This document shows positions 5,092 through 12,324 of a stretch of 34,959 bases of DNA, one piece after another. Origin of the DNA: a virus. How positions within the stretch are numbered: position 1 is the stretch's first letter; every line of letters starts with the position of its first letter. The stretch covers positions 1 through 34,959 of IMG/VR virus record IMGVR_UViG_3300043436_002927; one strand, written 5' to 3'. The notes beneath the pieces are model-generated. The model worked only from the letters and a program-made list of their open reading frames with translations. It did not search any database and had not been told where the DNA came from. The position numbers and the translations under genes are program-made.

Positions 5092-6688
5092 AATATAGAA
5101 CCTCGTAATATTTGCTATCAGGTTGTTTTTTAATATATACTGTTTCAGGCAGTATAGCATGTTCTTTTGCTATTGCGATTAATTCAGTGACACTAGTTGC
5201 TTTCAAATGTTCGCCATTAGGAAACCATTGCTTTAATCGTTTTGATGCTCTGGCTAATCCTAACCATTCGCTGCAATATAAAGCAACCCCCCAGTGATAA
5301 TCTATGCGCATCGTTTCATTGCCATTGTCACGCTTTATATGATGCTCAAAAAATATGTGGCTTGGGTGAATGCCTAACTTAACCTCTATGGGTTTATTTA
5401 TAATATCGCCTTGCGCTGCAATGTCTTCATGCGGTGCTTTTTGCACAAATGGCGCACCACATTTGATGCAGTGTGTAGCTTTTGCGTGATTAATTTCTTC
5501 GCAACCTTCCCATGAAGGCTCTAAGTTATCTGCAATACACCTCTTAAATGGCGCAGTTCCAGCCTCCCCGCTATCAGTTAAAGCCTTTTTGCCTTGTGGT
5601 TGGTTGTCAATCGCTCCGAACCTATCAACATTGCCTCCATAATCAAGCAGCAAGCAATGCGTTTTACCTTCAAATAAACGCATTCCACGCCCAACCATCT
5701 GCACATAAAGCCCTCGTGATTTAGTGCTGCGCAACAATACCACACAATCTATTCTAGGAATATCCGTTCCAGTGGTTAGCACTGCATTATTGCACAAATA
5801 ATCATAAGTGCCATTACGAAGTCTTTGTATAGCCTTTTCACGTTCATTAGCTGGCGTTTTATCATAAACCACTGCGCCCTTTAATCCACGGCTCTGTAGC
5901 AATTTATGCGTATGTTGCGCATGTTCTACCCCTGCACAAAAGAACAAGAATGATTTATGTTGTGTTGCTCGCTTAAAAACATCATCAAGCGCACGTTCAG
6001 TTACGCAATCAGCCATAAAAGCATTTTGCATTTCTCTTTGGTTGTATTCACCCGCAACAGTTCGCACATTGGATAAATCCACTTGCTCGGCGGTTGGTGA
6101 TTTTGTATAAACTGGTGATATATAGCCACGTTCAATTAACTTTAATATTGGATATTCAAAGCATATATCTGTAAATATTTCACCATTAAGCAAATGCCCC
6201 CCTGCCATGCGATAAGGCGTTGCAGTCAATCCAATAACTTTAATATTAGGGTTGTTTTTTTTTAATCCATTTAGAAATGTGTGATACCCACCTTCTGCTT
6301 TATTTGGCAACAAATGACATTCATCAACAATAATCACATTGCGATAACCAAATATTTCAGCTTTATCTCGCATAGATTGAATGCCACCAAAGATAATAGG
6401 GTGATGCGCCTGTTTTTTGCCAAGACCTGCACTGTATATTCCTGCGGGCGCATTGTGCCATAAAGTCATTAGCTTTTCATGGTTCTGTGCTATCAATTCC
6501 TTAACATGCGTTGCCATAATAAATCGCTGGTCTTTATCCATAGCCATGGCGGAACGTATCAATTCTGCAATCACAACGGATTTACCGCTTCCAGTTGGTA
6601 ACACAACAAGCGGATTTCCTTTGTTGCCCCCTGCAAAATATTCATACACGCTATTAACTGCGTCTATTTGATAATCTCTAAGTTGCAT
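5072..6688 (-). CDS. DEAD/DEAH-box superfamily 2 helicase (538 aa) with zinc ribbon
   Basis: The motifs appear in order: Q-like RDYQ near residue 4, Walker A PTGSGKS (31-37), Walker B DECH (122-125), TATP motif III (155-158), the helicase C domain with TTGTDIP (305-311), and motif VI QMVGRGMR (330-337). This is the UvsW/RadD-like SF2 group that remodels branched DNA. Cys 384, 396, 407 and 410 form a likely zinc ribbon after the helicase core, followed by about 130 unassigned residues. The start ATG at 6686-6688 follows GGAGG and overlaps the nuclease gene end, so eighteen upstream codons were dropped. The role is probably replication fork or D-loop processing with Sak4 and RusA. Confidence 0.88.
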   Translation of the reverse strand: MQLRDYQIDAVNSVYEYFAGGNKGNPLVVLPTGSGKSVVIAELIRSAMAMDKDQRFIMATHVKELIAQNHEKLMTLWHNAPAGIYSAGLGKKQAHHPIIFGGIQSMRDKAEIFGYRNVIIVDECHLLPNKAEGGYHTFLNGLKKNNPNIKVIGLTATPYRMAGGHLLNGEIFTDICFEYPILKLIERGYISPVYTKSPTAEQVDLSNVRTVAGEYNQREMQNAFMADCVTERALDDVFKRATQHKSFLFFCAGVEHAQHTHKLLQSRGLKGAVVYDKTPANEREKAIQRLRNGTYDYLCNNAVLTTGTDIPRIDCVVLLRSTKSRGLYVQMVGRGMRLFEGKTHCLLLDYGGNVDRFGAIDNQPQGKKALTDSGEAGTAPFKRCIADNLEPSWEGCEEINHAKATHCIKCGAPFVQKAPHEDIAAQGDIINKPIEVKLGIHPSHIFFEHHIKRDNGNETMRIDYHWGVALYCSEWLGLARASKRLKQWFPNGEHLKATSVTELIAIAKEHAILPETVYIKKQPDSKYYEVLYYDFTPR

Positions 6689-7409
6689 GACATTCCTCCG
6701 CATAATCGCACCATCTGCACATGTAAAAATCGGTCTTCTCACTTATTCGCATTAATGGCTCTTTTGCCCTTATTATTCTATCCGCTCTATCTATAAGCAT
6801 TTTGGCATATCCTTTATCATATTCAGTTCTACAGCTATCAAAATCTCTAACGCCTGATAATGACACAGTCATATAATGGCGTGTCACGTCCATATAGTGC
6901 ATATAGATTTGCGCTTGCCCATAATAAACAATATCCCAATGTTGTAAGGTTGCCTTTTCACCATGTTTTGCTTTAAGATTTTGAAACTCTGCAAACTTTT
7001 TATGGTTAGTATCTTTGTGTTCCCACAAATGAACAGTCTTAGGGGCTTGATGCAATCCTCTTATCATGCCGTCTATATGCCCTGCAAACTTACCCTCTAA
7101 ATCAGTAAAGCCGATTTGCTTATCATCATCGCCATGCGTAACAAGTTCTATACCCTCTATTAAACGCAAATAAGCTGCCATAGTATCTTCTGCCCTATGT
7201 CCACAATTTACGGCTAAATGCCCTTTATCATTCATTGGTTTGCGCAATTCGGGGCGGTGGTAACTATACCATGTTTTGCGCTCGCATGGTTGCCCTACAG
7301 AAGATGCCCCTAAATAATTGCGTGGCTTTTGATTGCGCTCAATATCGCATAATATTTCACGCAAACGCTCTAATGTTGGGTCATTTTCTGTAAAGGCAAC
7401 CATTATCAT
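6678..7409 (-). CDS. PD-(D/E)XK nuclease, Cas4/RecB-like, with Fe-S cysteines (243 aa)
   Basis: Catalytic residues are visible: E75 in HRAEDTMAAY, D113 in GHIDGMI, E130-x-K132 in LWEHKDT and the QAQ motif near 165-167. Four cysteines at 42 (GQPCERKTWY), 231, 234 and 240 (CRWCDYAEEC) match the 4Fe-4S arrangement of Cas4 and AddB-type nucleases. Such proteins act as single-strand exonucleases that make ends for strand annealing. The start was set at 7407-7409 (MIMVAF), with ATG 7403 as alternative; the longer frame would overlap the upstream gene. No CRISPR array or cas gene is nearby, so this is a phage recombination nuclease and not an adaptation protein. Confidence 0.82.
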   Translation of the reverse strand: MIMVAFTENDPTLERLREILCDIERNQKPRNYLGASSVGQPCERKTWYSYHRPELRKPMNDKGHLAVNCGHRAEDTMAAYLRLIEGIELVTHGDDDKQIGFTDLEGKFAGHIDGMIRGLHQAPKTVHLWEHKDTNHKKFAEFQNLKAKHGEKATLQHWDIVYYGQAQIYMHYMDVTRHYMTVSLSGVRDFDSCRTEYDKGYAKMLIDRADRIIRAKEPLMRISEKTDFYMCRWCDYAEECHAT

Positions 7410-7413
7410 AATA

Positions 7414-7857
7414 TTACCAAGCTGGCTTGTTAAAAGTTTTTGGCTGCGCAGTTGGCGCAGGGGCTTCGCTCGCTGCATTAGCTGGCTTGATATAATTTAG
7501 CTTATTATACGTTTTGCCGTTATAAGTTGTGTGTTTAACTTGCGCAGAAAACACGCCATCAATCATATCATCAGTATCTAAACCAGTTGGATTAGGCTTG
7601 CGTCCAGTTACGCCAAAATAGATTTTGCCTAAATCTTGCGCTGCATATTTGCGAGTATCTGAACTTTCATGATTTGTTTGATAAAGCACAGTGTAAGTTT
7701 TATCATCATCTTTATTCAAAAACTCTAATACAATACCTTGCTTAATTGCTTCGGCTGAAACAACTTTAATTAAATATTCTCCCTCTGGCGGATTATAATT
7801 GTTGTAATCATTTGCTTCTGGGTCAAATCCTTCATAATCATATTCTACTTTAACCAT
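7414..7857 (-). CDS. DUF669-like single-stranded DNA-binding protein (147 aa)
   Basis: The product begins MVKVEYDYEGFDP and has a beta-rich core with GEYLIKVVSAEA and KTYTVLYQTNHES, followed by ARKT-like KYAAQDLGKIYFGVTGRK and VFSAQVKHTTYNGKTYNKL. This matches the DUF669 pattern seen in many phages beside Sak4/Erf/RecT-type annealing genes. A Pro/Ala/Gln linker and terminal KPAW end the chain. Ending in an aromatic residue is typical of such SSBs, although acidic residues are scarce here. AGGAG precedes the ATG at good spacing. It would coat the single strands made by the neighbouring nuclease. Confidence 0.72.
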   Translation of the reverse strand: MVKVEYDYEGFDPEANDYNNYNPPEGEYLIKVVSAEAIKQGIVLEFLNKDDDKTYTVLYQTNHESSDTRKYAAQDLGKIYFGVTGRKPNPTGLDTDDMIDGVFSAQVKHTTYNGKTYNKLNYIKPANAASEAPAPTAQPKTFNKPAW

Positions 7858-7868
7858 AATATTTACTC

Positions 7869-8624
7869 CTAATTGTTGTTGTTAAATGTGTTAGTGCCTA
7901 TCGCTGAAATAAAGCTATTCCAGTTGCAGGGAACTTCTTTTGGCAATGCAAGGCGATTTTTTGTTCTCGCACCTAGCATACTACTTGAATATAAAATTGT
8001 TTCGTTGCTTTCAATTTTACCATTTGGTGATTTATCGCTATTAATCATTTTTTTCTTTGCTAGCAAAACTGCGTCCGCCCATTCAATGGCAGCAGCTGCA
8101 AACTTATCATGCAATTTTATTGTATGTTCTTCGTAATCACCATCAATAGGGTCGCTTCTTGATTTTATTAAAGTGTGCGCTATCAAAATAATAGACATAT
8201 TTTTTTTATCACGCAATTCATCTAACTTATCACGAAAAGCGATAAACTTATTACACGCTAGAATATACCCATTGCCGTATGCGGTTATTCCATTTGATTT
8301 ATCAGAAATGCTATTGGCTTTTGCTGATATGCAAATTTCATCATGAATAAACCGTTCAAGGCAATCTAATGTATCAAGTCCAAGTGTTTTATAATCATGT
8401 TCTTCATTCAATAAAGCATCAATTATTTGATTACAAGCTGCAAAGTTTTTAGGCTTGGCTTTATTAAAATCATAATAATCTGCACTACCCTCTAAATCCA
8501 TTAAAATTGCTTTGGTAGAATTTCCAGCAAATGGAGTTTTACCAACTCCCTCTTTTCCATAGACAACAATCCTTGGTGGTTTTGCGCCATGTTCGTTTGT
8601 TACTACTTTTTGCAATAATGACAT
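7869..8624 (-). CDS. Sak4-like RecA-fold ATPase (251 aa), single-strand annealing/recombination
   Basis: A RecA/AAA-type core is visible: Walker A GKEGVGKT (23-30), an acidic segment LMDLEGSADY (41-50), Walker B LGLDTLDCLE (81-90) and the strand SIILIAHT followed by a DNA-contact-like loop. This fits the phage AAA_24/Sak4 family, which promotes single-strand annealing together with an SSB. The length and the AAGGAG site eight bases before the ATG are normal. The ATG overlaps the stop of the upstream gene (TAATG). Asn-rich C-terminus (NTFNNNN). The association with the DUF669-like gene immediately downstream strengthens the assignment. Confidence 0.82.
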   Translation of the reverse strand: MSLLQKVVTNEHGAKPPRIVVYGKEGVGKTPFAGNSTKAILMDLEGSADYYDFNKAKPKNFAACNQIIDALLNEEHDYKTLGLDTLDCLERFIHDEICISAKANSISDKSNGITAYGNGYILACNKFIAFRDKLDELRDKKNMSIILIAHTLIKSRSDPIDGDYEEHTIKLHDKFAAAAIEWADAVLLAKKKMINSDKSPNGKIESNETILYSSSMLGARTKNRLALPKEVPCNWNSFISAIGTNTFNNNN

Positions 8625-9061
8625 TATTTTAACTCCTTAATTGTTATAGTTGGGTTGCCCGCCTCAACAGTTCTAGCTTGCTCAAACTCACCACGGTAAA
8701 TAAATGGCATGTTTTTATAGCGTGTTTCTGATACCGATAATTTACGGTCTATATATTCGCTTGCATCTTGCCCTGACGCTTCAATTTTACCCCACAAATC
8801 AACAAGCAAATCATTATCCCAAGTAACTTTTTTAGGATAATTTAAGGTAACTTTTACAGTTAATCCATTGATTGTTGCGCTGCCTGTGCCGTAATCTTTA
8901 TCTAATTGGTTTTTAATATTATCTTCATTTAGTTTTGCAATTTGTTGTTCAATATTTATTTTAATTAAGTCAATCAATTTGCGATTAGCTTGTGCGCCTT
9001 GCTCAATAGCTTTTAATTGCTGCCATTGAATAATTAATGCTTCTGTTTGTTCTATTGTCAT
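8624..9061 (-). CDS. Conserved phage protein of recombination operon (145 aa)
   Basis: This is the first gene of the operon, with AAGGA before the ATG. The N-terminal 60 residues form a long coiled helix (LIIQWQQLKAIEQGAQANRK), then a beta-rich part follows: ATINGLTVKVTLNYPKKVTW with DNDLLVDLW, ending AGNPTITIKELK. This order (helix, the T.GLTVK strand, DxxLL..LW, final P.I.I) resembles a phage family often placed before Sak4 genes and probably known only as a DUF; I am not certain of its number. No catalytic residues stand out. It may be a partner of the ATPase or nuclease. Confidence 0.6.
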   Translation of the reverse strand: MTIEQTEALIIQWQQLKAIEQGAQANRKLIDLIKINIEQQIAKLNEDNIKNQLDKDYGTGSATINGLTVKVTLNYPKKVTWDNDLLVDLWGKIEASGQDASEYIDRKLSVSETRYKNMPFIYRGEFEQARTVEAGNPTITIKELK

Positions 9062-9083
9062 TTTATTTATTCCTTTTTACATG

Positions 9084-9124
9084 TTGACAAAATTAAACAT
9101 AATGTATTATAGTTTTAATTGCAA
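9084..9124. promoter_or_regulatory. Overlapping divergent promoters of the replication genes
   Basis: On the plus strand TTGACA (9084-9089) is followed by TATTAT (9105-9110) at 15 bases, or TATAGT (9108-9113) at 18. On the minus strand TTGCAA (9119-9124) precedes TATGTT (9096-9101) at 17 bases. A palindrome ATAAT-GT-ATTAT (9099-9110) lies over both -10 regions and is a possible operator for the ribbon-helix-helix protein encoded just downstream. The two promoters share DNA, so they are expected to interfere with one another. Confidence 0.5.
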
Positions 9125-9164
9125 CAATAAAATGAAAAAATAATTTAACAAAATAGGATTATAT

Positions 9165-9338
9165 ATGTATAATGATAGAACAATATATCATGATGATGAT
9201 TGCGGAACAAAAAGAGAATATTTAGGACTGAGAATTGATGCTAAATTAAAAAAAGAGTTAGAGGAATTGGCAAGGGATAACAAAAGAAGTCTTTCTGGAC
9301 AAGTTGAATTAATTTTAGAGCAAGCAATTAACCAATAA
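9165..9338 (+). CDS. Ribbon-helix-helix (Arc/MetJ-like) regulator (57 aa)
   Basis: The core reads YLGLRIDAKLKKELEELARD, a beta strand with alternating residues then helix A, followed by the turn NKRSLSG and helix B QVELILEQAINQ. This is the standard RHH fold used by Arc, MetJ and antitoxins, which bind operator DNA as dimers of dimers. The length is typical. AGGA lies about seven bases before the ATG. The N-terminal 19 residues are acidic and His-rich and may be disordered. It sits directly beside the divergent promoters and ahead of the primase gene, so autoregulation and control of replication genes are likely. No toxin gene is adjacent. Confidence 0.75.
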   Translation: MYNDRTIYHDDDCGTKREYLGLRIDAKLKKELEELARDNKRSLSGQVELILEQAINQ

Positions 9339-9350
9339 GGTTTTGAATAT

Positions 9351-11567
9351 ATGTCTATATTTGCAGATAACGCACAAAGATATTTTGATGCGGGGTATAA
9401 TATATTGCCTTTAGCCAAAGGAGGCAAGCAACCAGTTGTTAAGGGCTGGCAGGAATGGGGCAAGCGGAAGCAGCCACAATTTCAGATTGATAATTGGGTC
9501 AATATTTATGGTGATGGTAATATTGGCTTACCACTTGGTGAAAGCAATAATGTTATTGCACTTGATTTTGATATAGATGTTGACGGATTACATGCAAAAA
9601 TCATTGCTATGATAAAGCCTTCACCAGTGCGTAAAGTTGGCGCAAAGGGTTTTACGGCTTTTTATCGTTATAATGGTGAGCGTAATAGGCGATGGAAAAC
9701 GGAAGGTGAAACAGTTGTTGAGTTGCTATCAACTGGCACTCAAACAGTTATGCCATATTCCATTCACCCTGATACTGGCAAGCCGTATATATGGCTAACA
9801 GAGGATAACTTGCTTGATTATGATGCCATGGATTTACCACAATTACCTAATGATTTTATTGATAAAGTTGATGAATTATTTGGAATTAAGCGAAAGATTA
9901 TTGAATATAGCAGAACTAATAAGCGAAAGATTATTGAATATAGCAGAACTAATGAAGGTGGCGATATTGAGTTAGATACTGTTAAAAGTGCATTACAGTA
10001 TATTGCAGCAAATGAATATTCTACTTGGATTGAAATTGGTATGGCGTTAAATCATACTTATGGCGATAATGCTTTTAATGTGTGGGATAGTTGGAGCGCA
10101 ACGGCTGCAAATTATGACCCTGCCAAAATGGATTACAAATGGCGTTCATTCGGGGCTTATACGGGTTCAAAAATTAGTGCAGCAACTATTTTGCATTATG
10201 CTATTGGTGGTGGGTGGTTGCCTCCTAGATTACTTAATGATGATGCGGTTATTGTAGTTGGCGAAAAAAGCAAAAAGCCAAGTAAGAAAAGCAATGTGCA
10301 GAAAATGCAAATTGCAAATGAAACAAATAATAGCATTCCTGACCATTTGTTAAACGCTCCTAATTTGGTTGGTGAGCTTGTAAATTGGATTGAGAGTTGT
10401 GCGATACGCAAACAACCCGCCTTGGCTCTGGGGGCGTCCATAGGGGCGGTTGGCACTGTTATGGCACATAGATTTAGAACTCCTAGCGATTTGCGTAGCA
10501 ACATGATGACTTTGGGTATATGTGGCTCGGGTATGGGTAAAGACCATGCTAGAAAGTGCATATCTATGTTATTTAATGAAGTTGGTATGGGCGAAAAGTT
10601 GCTTGGTGACTTTGCTAGTGATACAGCGGTAATTAGTGCATTGCATAGCAGGGCAGGAATTGGATTTGCTATGACTGACGAAATAGGCGATGCTTTGGCT
10701 GCAATGGGTAGTAAAAATGCAGGAAGTTATGAAGCTAGGATTTTACGGATAACTAAAGAATTATTCAGCAGTGCTAATACTGTTTATTTGGGCAAGGAGT
10801 ATGCTAACCATGATGGCAAGATGGAAGCAAAGCGGATTAATCAACCTTGTTTGTCGGTTTATGGAACTAGCACCGAGAAGCAATTTTATGATGCTTTAAG
10901 TGGCGATAAAATCCTAGATGGGTTTTTGCCTAGATGGTTAATTTTTGAAGGCAATGGACATTCGCAAAAGACTGGTAAAATAAATACCGTTATAAACGCC
11001 CCTGATAGCCTCATAGAAGCCTTTAGAAAGATTTATGATATAAACCCTGCGGGCGATAGTCCTTCCCTTGTGGTGGGGCGTATAAAGCCTCGTGTGGTAG
11101 ATATATCAAACGGCGCAGCGGACAAGTTTAATCAGCTTGATGATTATGCGGAAGAAATGCGCTTAAAGGAATACGATAAAAAAAGCGGTTTTGATGCGCT
11201 TTATGCTCGCATTCCTGAACATGCTTATAAATTAGCGTTAGTTGCGCATGGTGAAGGCGGTATTAACGCAAGCGTGGCAGCGTGGGCTTGCGAATTGATG
11301 ATGCATTTATCGGCGCGCATGGTTGCTATTGCTAAAGAAAATATAGGCAATAATGATTATGAGCGTGATTTAATGGCGGTTTTAAGATTTATTGCAGAAA
11401 ATGAAGGGGGAATAAACAAAAAACCTATTATTCAAAAATTCAGACGGATAGCTTTACAGGACTTAAATAAAATATTGCATCATTTGGCAGAAAGTGGTAG
11501 CGTTGAAGTTGAAGAAAAGTCATCAAAGGGTAATAATAAGCCGATGCACGTTTTTCATGCAGTTTAA
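9351..11567 (+). CDS. Primase-polymerase/helicase-like replication protein (738 aa)
   Basis: The N-terminal domain (about 1-175) is of the bifunctional primase/polymerase type: YNILPLAKGGKQPVVKGW, catalytic LDFDID (71-76) and SIHPDTG with H139. Then comes a PriCT-2-like region (about 205-290: SALQYIAANEYSTWIEIGMA, DYKWRSF). The C-terminal part (about 335-650) matches the DUF3987 group, with a P-loop-like GICGSGMGKDHARK near 390-403, MTDEIGDAL as Walker B candidate and a final winged-helix-like end. It would prime and probably load on the origin. A 33-bp tandem duplication lies in the linker. The start has only a weak AAGG ten bases upstream. It ends at the iteron region. Confidence 0.85.
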   Translation: MSIFADNAQRYFDAGYNILPLAKGGKQPVVKGWQEWGKRKQPQFQIDNWVNIYGDGNIGLPLGESNNVIALDFDIDVDGLHAKIIAMIKPSPVRKVGAKGFTAFYRYNGERNRRWKTEGETVVELLSTGTQTVMPYSIHPDTGKPYIWLTEDNLLDYDAMDLPQLPNDFIDKVDELFGIKRKIIEYSRTNKRKIIEYSRTNEGGDIELDTVKSALQYIAANEYSTWIEIGMALNHTYGDNAFNVWDSWSATAANYDPAKMDYKWRSFGAYTGSKISAATILHYAIGGGWLPPRLLNDDAVIVVGEKSKKPSKKSNVQKMQIANETNNSIPDHLLNAPNLVGELVNWIESCAIRKQPALALGASIGAVGTVMAHRFRTPSDLRSNMMTLGICGSGMGKDHARKCISMLFNEVGMGEKLLGDFASDTAVISALHSRAGIGFAMTDEIGDALAAMGSKNAGSYEARILRITKELFSSANTVYLGKEYANHDGKMEAKRINQPCLSVYGTSTEKQFYDALSGDKILDGFLPRWLIFEGNGHSQKTGKINTVINAPDSLIEAFRKIYDINPAGDSPSLVVGRIKPRVVDISNGAADKFNQLDDYAEEMRLKEYDKKSGFDALYARIPEHAYKLALVAHGEGGINASVAAWACELMMHLSARMVAIAKENIGNNDYERDLMAVLRFIAENEGGINKKPIIQKFRRIALQDLNKILHHLAESGSVEVEEKSSKGNNKPMHVFHAV
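9888..9953 (+). repeat. 33-bp perfect tandem duplication inside primase gene
   Basis: Bases 9888-9920 and 9921-9953 are identical and in frame, duplicating KRKIIEYSRTN (residues 180-190 and 191-201) in the linker between the prim-pol and PriCT-like domains. The absence of any difference between copies suggests a recent slippage event. Confidence 0.95.
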
Positions 11568-11573
11568 TTAAAA

Positions 11574-11874
11574 TTGCAAGGTGTATTCAAGGTGTTGGCA
11601 GGGTGCAGAATAAAAATACACCTTGCAACATATTGAAAATAAAGAATAAAATAGCTAAAAATAGGCGCAAGGTGCAGGGTGTAAGGGGGTATTAATATAC
11701 CCCCATTTTTTTGTGTATTTTTTGGATAAGTATGCACCCCCTTACACCCTGCACCTTGAACTATATATGTATATATATATTATATATATTATTATTATAA
11801 ATCAATACGTTATGTTTGTTGTGTGTGCGATTTGCAAGGTGTAAAAATAAAATACACCCTGCAACACCTTGCAA
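11574..11874. other. Iteron array: candidate replication origin
   Basis: Eleven matches to the 10-mer GCARGGTGYA (up to two differences) occur: plus orientation at 11576, 11587, 11598, 11667, 11674 and 11834; minus orientation at 11617, 11743, 11750, 11853 and 11863. They include a perfect 23-bp inverted repeat (11668-11690 with 11736-11758) and two shorter ones (11574-11585 with 11617-11628; 11832-11842 with 11864-11874). Between them, 11761-11803 is almost pure A/T and would melt easily. Iterons plus an AT block next to the primase gene is the classic layout of a phage or plasmid origin. The origin function is inferred. No credible gene lies in 11568-12080. Confidence 0.65.
11685..11712 (+). 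terminator. Intrinsic terminator after primase gene
   Basis: GGGGGTAT (11685-11692) pairs with ATACCCCC (11697-11704) around a four-base loop and is followed by A and seven T residues. Its left arm is also part of the 23-bp inverted repeat and can pair instead with 11736-11741, so the terminator and the long hairpin exclude each other. Confidence 0.75.
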
Positions 11875-11891
11875 TTTCTTTGCAATTTATT

Positions 11892-11916
11892 AACTGGTGA
11901 CAATCCGTCACCAGTT
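11892..11916. repeat. Perfect 10-bp palindrome, 5-base loop
   Basis: AACTGGTGAC (11892-11901) and GTCACCAGTT (11907-11916) are exact complements. There is no T-run, so termination is unlikely. A third ACCAGTT lies at 11936-11942. A protein-binding site beside the iterons, such as a replication or regulator operator, is the likely role. Confidence 0.6.
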
Positions 11917-11947
11917 GAAGCGGTTACATTTTATAACCAGTTCACAC

Positions 11948-11980
11948 AAAAAAAAGAGGGTAGCAACAGCACCCTCTATT
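11948..11980 (-). terminator. Intrinsic terminator of the 14.6-12.1 kb operon
   Basis: Read on the minus strand, AGAGGGT (complement of 11971-11977) pairs with ACCCTCT (complement of 11955-11961) around a nine-base loop, followed by a run of T residues. It lies about 100 bases after the last minus-strand gene and faces the primase terminator. Confidence 0.85.
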
Positions 11981-11983
11981 AAA

Positions 11984-12118
11984 TTAAAATATTCATAATT
12001 TTATCTGCTTACCTCTTTTATTAATTGTCCTATTGCATTAGTTACCCGATTTTATCGGGCAGCTTAAAATATTCATAATTTTATCTGCTTACCTCTTTTA
12101 TTAATTGTCCTATTGCAT
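11984..12118 (-). repeat. 55-bp direct repeat: duplicated 3' end of the adjacent gene
   Basis: Bases 11984-12038 and 12064-12118 are identical (period 80), continuing with one mismatch for five more bases. The right copy holds the last codons (AIGQLIKEVSR and stop) of the 12081-12293 gene. The left copy is a remnant without a start codon. Between them a 6-bp stem with 3-base loop (CCCGAT/ATCGGG, 12045-12059) occurs. This looks like a recent partial duplication that moved the terminator away from the gene. Confidence 0.9.
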
Positions 12119-12293
12119 CAGTTTTTTCAATATCAGCTTCAAAGTTTGATGGAGTTAGTTTTATATCATTATGTCTAACCTCCATATAACCTCGTTGATT
12201 TGGTATAACTAACTGCTGCGTTGTTACCATATAGCTATAACAAATAGCTATAAAAGCAACCCAACCTAAACTTGTGACTAAAAAATATTTCAT
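12081..12293 (-). CDS. Membrane-anchored small protein (70 aa)
   Basis: ATG at 12293 follows GGGGAGG at ideal spacing. Residues 3-24 are hydrophobic (FLVTSLGWVAFIAICYSYMV) and form a signal anchor; the remaining 45 residues are polar and, by the positive-inside rule, probably extracytoplasmic. There is no lipobox. It is the last gene of its operon, and its 3' end is duplicated downstream. The function is unknown. An inner-membrane phage protein affecting the host envelope is one possibility. Confidence 0.6.
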   Translation of the reverse strand: MKYFLVTSLGWVAFIAICYSYMVTTQQLVIPNQRGYMEVRHNDIKLTPSNFEADIEKTDAIGQLIKEVSR

Positions 12294-12324
12294 AATTAAA
12301 TCCTCCCCTTGAAATATCGTTATG

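Noticed and set aside
6678-7409. CRISPR-associated Cas4 with a CRISPR system
   Set aside because: The nuclease has Cas4-like cysteines, but no repeat-spacer array and no other cas gene is visible; the neighbours are phage recombination genes.
10196-10561. Minus-strand frames within the primase gene (10196-10561, 10350-10547)
   Set aside because: They are antisense to a long gene with recognisable domains and have no ribosome site or operon context.
12045-12059. CCCGAT/ATCGGG hairpin as the operon terminator
   Set aside because: The stem is only six base pairs and no T-run follows on either strand; the structure at 11948-11980 is a much better terminator.
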